In this document: piece after piece, positions 6,619-11,100 of the stretch | Numbering within the stretch: position 1 is the stretch's first letter | Layout: each line of letters starts with the position of its first letter | Source of the DNA: an uncultured Bacillota bacterium | GTDB taxonomy: Bacteria > Bacillota > Clostridia > Peptostreptococcales > Anaerovoracaceae | Direction of reading: 5' to 3' | DNA: 11,100 bases | Assembly: GCA_946408315.1 (NCBI GenBank) | Contig: CAMJRV010000044.1 | Location: forward strand, 1 to 11,100 | Notes under the pieces: model-generated | What the model was told of the DNA's origin: nothing | Database searches by the model: none | The model's input: the letters and a program-made list of their open reading frames with translations, nothing else | Position numbers and translations under genes: made by a program

Positions 6619-7935
6619 TCACCCCCTTAAATTTAGATACATGATATTACTCTGGACACTCTCGGTGGAGTATTCCATGCTGTCCAGGCTGTCTATATTC
6701 ATGATCCCGTCGTCCAATCGGAGATCCTCGGTCTTCTTCTTGGCGTCGTATACCGCACTGGCCAGGGCGCCGATCGTCGCCTTACAGTGCTTCAAAATAA
6801 AAAAGCGCCCCTGCGCCGTCAGGCTGCAGTAAAAGGCAATTCTATCGTTGATCGGACCTTTAGCGGCGTTCTTTATTTCGATACCGAGCCGATTCTTTGC
6901 CGCAGCGACCGTCAGGCCCTCGATGAGCGTCTGCTCGGCACTGTCGCAATAGGCTTCGTAGACTTGGTATTTCTGTTTGGCTCTCTTAACGAAATCGACG
7001 AAAGCCTTGTCAAGCTGAGCCGGCGAAAGCCTGCCCTTGGCAACGTTATTGTGATAGAACTCATCCAGAACGATCACATTCCTGAAACCCCGTGTAAATC
7101 CGGTCAGGGTGAAGCTGTGGGCCGACTTGCTGCCTCCGAAGTCAACACCGATCACAGCATACTGGATCGGCTCCGGAACCTCGTCAACAATAAAGTCTTC
7201 CGGCCTCTCTGCAAACAGGATATAGATCAGGCCTTCCGCGGCAACCCACAGTCCTTCAATGAACCGTTTGAAGAAGACGCCGACGTACATCGCCCGGTAC
7301 CGCTCTTTGATCTTCTCCGACAGACTCAGATTGTCGTCCATCGTGAAATGAAGATAGAGTAGGTTCTTTTCGATGACCTTATCGATCCAGTTAACCTTGA
7401 ACCAGTGATACGGGCCATCCGGATTGCAGTTGAACCAGAACTTCGATCCATCCACGGAGCAGCGACCTGTAGCCTGGTTGACGAAGGACTCCGGCATCAG
7501 GGCGACTTCGTCGAAGAACACCCCGGCCAGAGTGATTCCCTGGATCAGGTCCTGGGAGCGCTCGTCCTTTCCGCCAAAGACGTAAAAGTAATTGACTGTA
7601 TCGCCCCGGCTGACGATCACAAGATTGTCGGCACGTTTGTCCTGAACTTTATATCCTCTGGACCGGAGCATCAGCTTCAGCCAGAACAACACATTACGAC
7701 GGAAAGATCCGATCGTCTTACCGCACATCCCGAAGTTCTGGCGGTCGAAGGTCGTCATGGCCCAGATCACGAAGGACAGGGACATCGAGATGGTTTTCCC
7801 TGATCGAATCGCACCGTCAGCGATGATGCCGTCAGCATCGTGAACCGGCGAATTGGGTAACCACCAGGTGAGGACCTTTTTCTGCTTGAGGCTGAACGGC
7901 TGGAACTTGAATATTGCCTTCTTTACTCTTGCCAT
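6619..7935 (-). CDS. terL: Terminase large subunit (packaging ATPase and nuclease)
   Basis: This encodes a 438-aa terminase large subunit, the motor that pumps DNA into the procapsid and cuts it. The ATPase domain shows a Walker A variant GAIRSGKT at 41-48, a Walker B with catalytic Glu (GVFFDEVAL, Asp142 and Glu143) and the coupling motif FNCNPDGPYHW at 168-178. The nuclease domain shows GVDFGGS (Asp265), YCDSAEQTLI (Asp331) and the late acidic stretch RLDDGIMNIDSLDS around 406-419, which would supply the metal-binding residues. The length is normal for the PBSX/SPP1-like group. The ATG lies inside the end of the small subunit gene (13-base overlap), with AGGTGG as SD. It feeds directly into the portal gene. 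Confidence 0.96.
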   Translation of the reverse strand: MARVKKAIFKFQPFSLKQKKVLTWWLPNSPVHDADGIIADGAIRSGKTISMSLSFVIWAMTTFDRQNFGMCGKTIGSFRRNVLFWLKLMLRSRGYKVQDKRADNLVIVSRGDTVNYFYVFGGKDERSQDLIQGITLAGVFFDEVALMPESFVNQATGRCSVDGSKFWFNCNPDGPYHWFKVNWIDKVIEKNLLYLHFTMDDNLSLSEKIKERYRAMYVGVFFKRFIEGLWVAAEGLIYILFAERPEDFIVDEVPEPIQYAVIGVDFGGSKSAHSFTLTGFTRGFRNVIVLDEFYHNNVAKGRLSPAQLDKAFVDFVKRAKQKYQVYEAYCDSAEQTLIEGLTVAAAKNRLGIEIKNAAKGPINDRIAFYCSLTAQGRFFILKHCKATIGALASAVYDAKKKTEDLRLDDGIMNIDSLDSMEYSTESVQSNIMYLNLRG

Positions 7936-8690
7936 ATCTCATCCACCTGCCCGCTCATCGCATCCAGGAAGCCGTCGTCTTCGGTTTGCTCCGGATCGTC
8001 TTCCTTGGCTTTTGCGATATCAATTTTAAGCTTATTGATTCTAAGCCTCTGTTCCTCTGTAGCGTCATCCCAGTTTTTATGCAGCATTTCATCGTATTGC
8101 TTGATCAGGTTGCGCAGCTCACCCATAGCCCGAGACTGTGATTTCAGGAACGTGGCATGCCGATCCCAGGCGAACTGGAATTCATATTCATATTCGCACT
8201 CATCCGATTTCGAATCAGTTTTTGCAGTGCTGCGAGTTGTATTTTTCTCATAGGACCGCTTTAGCTCTTTGATCATCTCGCCCTTATCCGTAACGTACAT
8301 GATCTGCTGGCTCCGGATGATGGCAGCGTACTGGATCATGACCTGATCCCAGAGCATATCAAGAGGGCTGCGGTCTTTGATCTCTTCGATAAGGGCCAAA
8401 GTTTCCGCTGGCAAATACTTTGAAAAGAGTCCATGCTTCTCAGCGTTCTTATTCTCAGGAGGAGCGCCACCGTCATTCCCTACTGCGTTCTTATTGCCGG
8501 CCTGCCCTCCCCGTTTCCGAACGTTCGCTTTCTTCTTATCCGAACGTTCGCCATCCCATTTATAAGAAAACTTCCAGCGGCGGATCGTGCCCTCTGGAAG
8601 ATTAAGCTCTTTTGCAATATCGATTAATTTCATTCCCTGGCGGAATAATGCCTCTGCCTTATCCGCGTCGGGGTTCCTTGACTTCGGCAT
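7923..8690 (-). CDS. terS: Terminase small subunit
   Basis: This encodes a 255-aa protein that recognises the packaging site and recruits the large subunit. It begins MPKSRNPDADKAEALFRQG, the usual N-terminus of the clostridial and bacillar phage terminase small subunit. A helix-turn-helix follows at about residues 20-42 (KLIDIAKELNLPEGTIRRWK), then a basic and Gly/Asn-rich linker (GNKNAVGNDGGAPPENKNA, 65-83) typical of the family, then a helical oligomerisation region and an acidic C-terminus. The frame stays open to an upstream ATG, but the ATG at 8690 has GAGGTGAGG immediately before it and matches the family start, so the upstream 16 codons are left out. It overlaps terL by 13 bases. An intrinsic terminator stands just upstream, so expression needs read-through, antitermination or a promoter that I do not see. 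Confidence 0.94.
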   Translation of the reverse strand: MPKSRNPDADKAEALFRQGMKLIDIAKELNLPEGTIRRWKFSYKWDGERSDKKKANVRKRGGQAGNKNAVGNDGGAPPENKNAEKHGLFSKYLPAETLALIEEIKDRSPLDMLWDQVMIQYAAIIRSQQIMYVTDKGEMIKELKRSYEKNTTRSTAKTDSKSDECEYEYEFQFAWDRHATFLKSQSRAMGELRNLIKQYDEMLHKNWDDATEEQRLRINKLKIDIAKAKEDDPEQTEDDGFLDAMSGQVDEIWQE

Positions 8691-8719
8691 CACCTCACCT
8701 CGCCATTCATGTTGTTTTG

Positions 8720-8754
8720 GGCATAAGAAAAGAACCACCGCGGGGATGGTCCTT
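8720..8754 (-). terminator. Intrinsic terminator of the cargo cassette
   Basis: On the minus strand, AAGGACCATCC (8754..8744) and GGTGGTTCTT (8739..8730) form a 10-bp stem with one bulged T and one G-U pair around a CCGC loop. The stem runs into TTTCTTAT. It begins about 20 bases after the stop of the 196-aa cargo gene and precedes terS. The wobble pair is only allowed on the minus strand, which supports this direction. Confidence 0.6.
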
Positions 8755-8773
8755 CATGGTTATCTCAGTTATT

Positions 8774-9364
8774 TCAATTAACGGAGAAAAACATATTCTC
8801 CATCGACCTTGCATTCGTCTCCCAACCCACAATATTAAACAGGATTGAGTCTCTGTCGGGTATGTCATAGTGATTTTGGGTCGTTTGGCATATCTCCTTT
8901 AAATGATACATTTCCAGTAAATACAACCCGCCTAAAGCGCTTAATACATTTTTCAATTTCGAGTTAGTGAAATTTAATACCCTATCATGCTTTATGCCAT
9001 TATAGTCATTCCACCAGGGCAAAGATTGGGCAGCATTATGTTCATTCCAATTTTCAAAAGGAATTAGGGTGATGCCGGTATCCTTAACCAATATATTTTC
9101 ATTGATAATGTTAGGGTATTTAGACTTAACTATGCCGGCATAATCTGACATCTTAGGACGAGAGGACGTCAATGAGGCACCACAGATAGCCTTAAGCAAT
9201 ACATCGATTTCAGAACAAATAGCTTGCAGTTGTTTAGCGTATTCGATAGAAAAAGTTTGAAAGTTATTTTCATCTAAATCCACGAAATTAATTGTCCTTA
9301 TGAAATCTTCTTCTAAAGTCTGATAATATCTCCAATATATTTTCATGAAATCTGCTCTGTCCAT
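8774..9364 (-). CDS. AT-rich cargo (moron) gene; all-helical protein with KHDR motif, HEPN-like
   Basis: This encodes a 196-aa protein of unknown function, predicted mostly alpha-helical, with no signal peptide or membrane segment. The first about 62 residues contain amphipathic helices (YAKQLQAICSEIDVLLKAIC). Residues 105-128 hold the most distinctive part: ENWNEHN, then PWWNDYNGIKHDR, followed by a helix (LKNVLSALGGLYLLEMYH). A WW-x2-YN-x2-KHxR pattern before a helix recalls HEPN-superfamily or related abortive-infection proteins, but the canonical R-x4-6-H motif is not clear. Base composition sets it apart: two 60-base stretches inside it have 16 and 15 G/C, against 36 in one from terL. 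It has its own promoter (9394-9422), SD (GGGGAGG, 10 bases before the ATG) and terminator, and interrupts the junction of regulator and terminase. A defence or superinfection-exclusion role is inference. Confidence 0.8.
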   Translation of the reverse strand: MDRADFMKIYWRYYQTLEEDFIRTINFVDLDENNFQTFSIEYAKQLQAICSEIDVLLKAICGASLTSSRPKMSDYAGIVKSKYPNIINENILVKDTGITLIPFENWNEHNAAQSLPWWNDYNGIKHDRVLNFTNSKLKNVLSALGGLYLLEMYHLKEICQTTQNHYDIPDRDSILFNIVGWETNARSMENMFFSVN

Positions 9365-9393
9365 AAGTTGTTATCCTCCCCGCTTTTGCTTTC

Positions 9394-9422
9394 ATCATAC
9401 CCCAAAATCTGGCATGATTCAA
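9394..9422 (-). promoter_or_regulatory. Sigma-A-type promoter of the cargo gene
   Basis: On the minus strand a -35 box TTGAAT (9422..9417) and a -10 box TATGAT (9399..9394) are separated by exactly 17 bases. The -10 box matches consensus at 5 of 6 positions and the -35 box at 4 of 6. Transcription would start near 9387, about 23 bases before the ATG at 9364, leaving a short leader containing GGGGAGG. Constitutive expression in a lysogen would fit a moron gene. Confidence 0.65.
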
Positions 9423-9456
9423 CAAAATTGGTTCGACACTGCATTTTGTTTATTGG

Positions 9457-9560
9457 TGACGGGTTACGGGTTTCTACTCTTTTTCTTATAACCCCCTAAA
9501 CAAATAAAAATATTATATATAGGGGTTTCGGAAAAACAGCCCAAACCTGCCAACCCGTCA
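9457..9560. repeat. Nested inverted repeats around an AT-rich core in the pre-terminase gap
   Basis: The gap 9365-9662 (298 bases) has no gene. Besides the promoter and terminator it holds an outer perfect 9-base inverted repeat, TGACGGGTT (9457-9465) and AACCCGTCA (9552-9560). Inside this lies a second pair, AACCCC(C)TA (9490-9498) and TAGGGGTTT (9520-9528), around an AT-only stretch of about 20 bases. GGGTT-type runs recur (GACGGGTTACGGGTTT). Position next to the terminase genes allows a packaging (cos or pac) site; a protein-binding control region or the scar of the cargo insertion are alternatives. None can be decided from the sequence alone. Confidence 0.5.
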
Positions 9561-9576
9561 TCGAGATTATTAATGC

Positions 9577-9609
9577 AGAAAACGCCCTGGTTTCCCAAAG
9601 GCGCTTTCT
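9577..9609 (-). terminator. Intrinsic terminator after the regulator gene
   Basis: On the minus strand, AGAAAGCGCC (9609..9600) pairs with GGCGTTTTCT (9586..9577) over 10 bases with one G-U wobble. The loop itself can close as TGG-GAAA-CCA. The T-run lies in the 3' arm. It lies about 55 bases after the stop of the regulator gene at 9663. The wobble position favours minus-strand transcription, though a weaker plus-strand hairpin is also possible. Confidence 0.6.
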
Positions 9610-9662
9610 TAAAGGAGGTCCATATTGATGAACTCACATGTCTACAGTTACCATATTACCAG

Positions 9663-10073
9663 TTATTTTTCGTCTTTTTCGTCACTCTTGAAAAATCTTT
9701 CAGCTTTCCTCCTGGGGTACTGCTCGTCATGGTGCCCGATCGAGAACGCTATCTGCTGCCAGGAAAGCCCATTCCGATACCGCAGCTGTATGATCTGCCG
9801 TATCTCACTGTCCGGGATCGTATCAATAAACTCGTTCAGCCTCTCTAGTTCGTCCCCTAATTCTTCGATCTTCCGCTCAATTCTGCGGTTCATCCGGTCG
9901 ATCCGCCCGTAGTCCACTCCCCTGATCATAATCACGTGCTTATCCCATCTCTCAGGAGTGCAGCCCTCCACGGTGTCGGCAATCATCGGAGTTTTCATTT
10001 CCAAGTATTCTTTCTCGAGTAGCTTGATCTCATTTTTCAAATGTCTTAATTGCTCCAGTTCACCCCGCGTCAT
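9663..10073 (-). CDS. Phage late transcription regulator, RinA / sigma-70 region 4-like
   Basis: This encodes a 136-aa protein. Residues 1-85 are helical and charged with coiled-coil character (RGELEQLRHLKNEIKLLEKE; MNRRIERKIEELGDELERLN). Residues 86-128 read IPDSEIRQIIQLRYRNGLSW then QQIAFSIG and RRKAERFF, the sigma-70 region 4-type helix-turn-helix seen in small phage activators of the RinA, ArpU and DUF1492 groups. These proteins commonly sit just before the terminase genes and switch on packaging and head genes; the same job is inferred here. GGGGAGGG lies 5 bases before the ATG, and the gene begins 14 bases after the small Cys protein stop. A hairpin terminator follows, and the cargo cassette separates it from terS. 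Confidence 0.88.
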   Translation of the reverse strand: MTRGELEQLRHLKNEIKLLEKEYLEMKTPMIADTVEGCTPERWDKHVIMIRGVDYGRIDRMNRRIERKIEELGDELERLNEFIDTIPDSEIRQIIQLRYRNGLSWQQIAFSIGHHDEQYPRRKAERFFKSDEKDEK

Positions 10074-10087
10074 ATGTACCCTCCCCT

Positions 10088-10267
10088 CTAGTCTTTATGG
10101 TTCCATCCATATCGCTTCATGTCTCTTACTATCTCTTCCTCCTGATCTCGAGTCCGGTGGCAGAACCGCTCTTTCGGCGGAGACTTCATAACTGGACAAG
10201 TTGGCTTGCCGTCGTGTACACACCCCGTACAGTCCTTGGGGTAAATTCTTGTTGCCGTCTTTTTCAA
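10088..10267 (-). CDS. Small Cys-rich protein starting at TTG
   Basis: This gene encodes 59 aa, from a TTG at 10267 to TAG at 10088, beginning MKKTATRIYPKDCTGC. It contains C-x2-C at residues 13-16, HDGKPTC (Cys24) and FCH (Cys36, His37), so it could bind one zinc ion. The C-terminus is charged (RDQEEEIVRDMKRYGWNHKD). The reading is supported by GGGGAGG 8 bases before the TTG and by its exact fit between the stop of the upstream gene (10272) and the SD of the regulator gene. No ATG in frame would give a sensible protein with an SD. The function is unknown; small zinc-binding proteins of this kind are common in the region before phage late regulators. Confidence 0.72.
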   Translation of the reverse strand: MKKTATRIYPKDCTGCVHDGKPTCPVMKSPPKERFCHRTRDQEEEIVRDMKRYGWNHKD

Positions 10268-10271
10268 ATTA

Positions 10272-10469
10272 TCACCTCCCCGCCCGTTTCTTACTCCTCA
10301 ATACGCCTTCCACTGTGGATCTGACAGCGCTCTCTTCCTTCGCCCGCTCTTCGCGGATCCGCTCGTTCTTTTCTCGCATCTTTGCCCAGTAGTGCTTCCC
10401 GATCTCACACCGGCTCTGACACCCTGGGCTCCGATGCTTGCAGGAGATGCAGGGTGATCTATCTTTCAT
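10272..10469 (-). CDS. Small Cys-rich, highly charged phage protein
   Basis: This encodes a 65-aa protein, MKDRSPCISCKHRSPGCQSR and onward. It has C-x2-C (Cys7, Cys10), Cys17 and Cys21 in a tight cluster, then a long charged helix (YWAKMREKNERIREERAKEE) and a basic tail (RSKKRAGR). The C-x2-C-x6-C-x3-C followed by a charged helix is a recurrent small protein type in Firmicute phages. DNA or RNA binding is plausible, but the function is unknown. The frame stays open far upstream, but only the ATG at 10469 has a proper SD (AGGAGG and AGGTG, the latter 6 bases away), and the upstream part is a shadow of the overlapping gene. It overlaps the end of that gene by 11 bases. Confidence 0.78.
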   Translation of the reverse strand: MKDRSPCISCKHRSPGCQSRCEIGKHYWAKMREKNERIREERAKEESAVRSTVEGVLRSKKRAGR

Positions 10470-10872
10470 GGGCGTCACCTGCCTCCTGTGGCCCTCGCCA
10501 GATGAAATTACAGCCCTCGCCATCCCCACACGTATCATCCTCGTCTCTTTTGCATACGTGGCAGGTTCCACCACATAAACCCATGTCCGCGATTGCCGCC
10601 TGTTCTCTGCGCCGGGATTCGGCAAGCAAATCAGCCGTAACTTTGTGCATTTTGATGGACGTTTCATATTTACAAGTAACGTCCAAGACAAGCTGTTGCA
10701 GCGTCTCCTGGCCGGCAATGGCGGCGGACAGCTGGGCCTGCAAGGATTCAATCAGATCGGCAGCTTCGATCAGATCGGCAGCTTCGATCAGCGACTGTCT
10801 CCACTGGCCTCCGAAGTTTATTCTATCGCATCCGGCAGCGGCAAATCTTAGCTGATTTGTGACTTCATTCAT
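10459..10872 (-). CDS. Hypothetical coiled-coil protein with C-terminal Cys cluster
   Basis: This encodes a 137-aa protein beginning MNEVTNQLRFAAAGC. Residues about 25-98 are helical with coiled-coil character. The segment IEAADL is repeated in tandem (29-40) because of an 18-base DNA repeat. The C-terminus has C-x3-C-x2-C (Cys100, Cys104, Cys107), Cys115 and GCNFIWRGPQ (Cys121), resembling a small zinc ribbon. I prefer the ATG at 10872, because a run of six G's lies 8 bases before it; the ATG at 10878 has only 2 bases of spacing. Its start overlaps the end of the upstream 57-aa gene by 8 bases. The function is unknown. It belongs to the run of small genes that closes the early region. Confidence 0.75.
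   Translation of the reverse strand: MNEVTNQLRFAAAGCDRINFGGQWRQSLIEAADLIEAADLIESLQAQLSAAIAGQETLQQLVLDVTCKYETSIKMHKVTADLLAESRRREQAAIADMGLCGGTCHVCKRDEDDTCGDGEGCNFIWRGPQEAGDAHER
10751..10791. repeat. 18-base tandem repeat inside a coding region
   Basis: The unit ATCAGATCGGCAGCTTCG occurs twice perfectly (10751-10768 and 10769-10786) and is followed by a 5-base partial copy. It keeps the reading frame and duplicates six residues (IEAADL) in the coiled-coil part of the overlapping gene. Perfect identity suggests a recent slippage duplication that could vary between strains. Confidence 0.9.
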
Positions 10873-11038
10873 CGCCATCACCCCCCACATGATATACCGT
10901 CGCATGCCCGCAGGCTCCGTACCATTTAACCAGTCCTAAAACTGCTTCGCTCTTTTTATTGAGACACTGAAATATCCGTGTTTTTCCGTTTGGGTTACTG
11001 GTTTCTATGAAAACCAAATATTGATACACTGTTTTCAT
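10865..11038 (-). CDS. Small hypothetical phage protein
   Basis: This is a complete 57-codon frame beginning MKTVYQYLVFIETSNPNGKT and ending HVGGDGDE. GGAGG stands 6 bases before the ATG at 11038, and the TGA at 10865 overlaps the start of the next gene by 8 bases, which together support a real gene. The pattern of a beta strand (YQYLVFIET), a turn, then RIFQCLNKKSEAVLGLVKWY suggests a small alpha/beta fold. I do not recognise the family. Its place among short early genes suggests an accessory or regulatory role, but nothing in the sequence defines it. Confidence 0.65.
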   Translation of the reverse strand: MKTVYQYLVFIETSNPNGKTRIFQCLNKKSEAVLGLVKWYGACGHATVYHVGGDGDE

Positions 11039-11059
11039 TACTTACCTCCAACTAAAATC

Positions 11060-11100
11060 TTAAATTATCATCTTGACCTGGGCTTTAAACTCTTCAAGTC
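11060..11100 (-). CDS. C-terminal end of a gene cut by the window edge
   Basis: Twelve full codons of an open frame enter from the right edge, reading LEEFKAQVKMII, and end at TAA (11062..11060), 21 bases before the ATG of the next gene. The charged-then-hydrophobic ending and close spacing are typical of these operons. One other frame also stays open briefly (to a TGA at 11070..11068), so the frame choice is tentative. Confidence 0.35.
   Translation of the reverse strand, partial: LEEFKAQVKMII

Noticed and set aside
8691..8738. 16-codon N-terminal extension of the terminase small subunit
   Set aside because: It would start inside the terminator stem without an SD, while the ATG at 8690 has a strong SD and the family-typical N-terminus.
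9499..9540. TATAAT on the minus strand in the AT-rich core
   Set aside because: The hexamer 17 bases upstream (GCTGTT) does not resemble a -35 box. The better-spaced promoter lies at 9394-9422.
9611..9912. Plus-strand AAAGGAGGT 8 bases before an ATG (9628) opening a frame of about 94 codons
   Set aside because: The frame is Ser/Phe/Arg-rich, lies antisense to the clearly real regulator gene and looks like a composition shadow. The SD match is probably chance, although a short antisense peptide cannot be fully excluded.

Overview
The window is a prophage or phage segment with every recognisable gene on the minus strand, so it is read here from high to low coordinates. Compact overlapping genes (TGATG, TAATG and ATGA junctions), strong purine-rich Shine-Dalgarno (SD) sites, TTG starts and a mixed base composition (about 60% GC in parts of the terminase gene, about 25% in parts of one cargo gene) point to a low-to-mid GC Firmicute host, probably a clostridium. 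This host assignment is inference. No host gene, integrase or attachment site is visible.

Region 1 (11100 to 9663, the end of the early or replication side): a string of small genes. They are a partial C-terminus, a 57-aa protein, a 137-aa coiled-coil plus Cys-cluster protein, a 65-aa Cys-rich protein, a 59-aa Cys-rich protein starting at TTG, and a RinA/sigma-70-region-4-like regulator that probably controls late genes.

Region 2 (9662 to 8691, control region plus cargo): a hairpin terminator, nested inverted repeats, and a self-contained AT-rich cassette. The cassette has a sigma-A-type promoter with 17-bp spacing, a 196-aa helical protein with a WW-x2-YN-x2-KHDR motif, and its own terminator. 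It sits exactly between the late regulator and the terminase genes and looks like a 'moron'.

Region 3 (8690 to 1, packaging and head module): terminase small and large subunits, an SPP1-type portal, a 743-aa MuF/minor capsid protein, a small Cys protein, a GP20-type scaffold, a major capsid protein with a C-terminal Ig-like domain, a head-tail connector, and the start of a further head-tail or minor capsid gene.

Three things stand out. (a) The minor capsid protein carries an HExxH metalloprotease-like domain and an ADP-ribosyltransferase domain with an ExE motif, so it looks like a virion-delivered toxin or host-modifying enzyme. (b) A 183-base non-coding gap before the scaffold gene, in an otherwise gapless operon, is packed with complementary segments, including a 12-base perfect complement of the 16S rRNA 3' end. 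It may be a structured RNA. (c) The promoter-gene-terminator cassette upstream of terS is a candidate defence or superinfection-exclusion gene.
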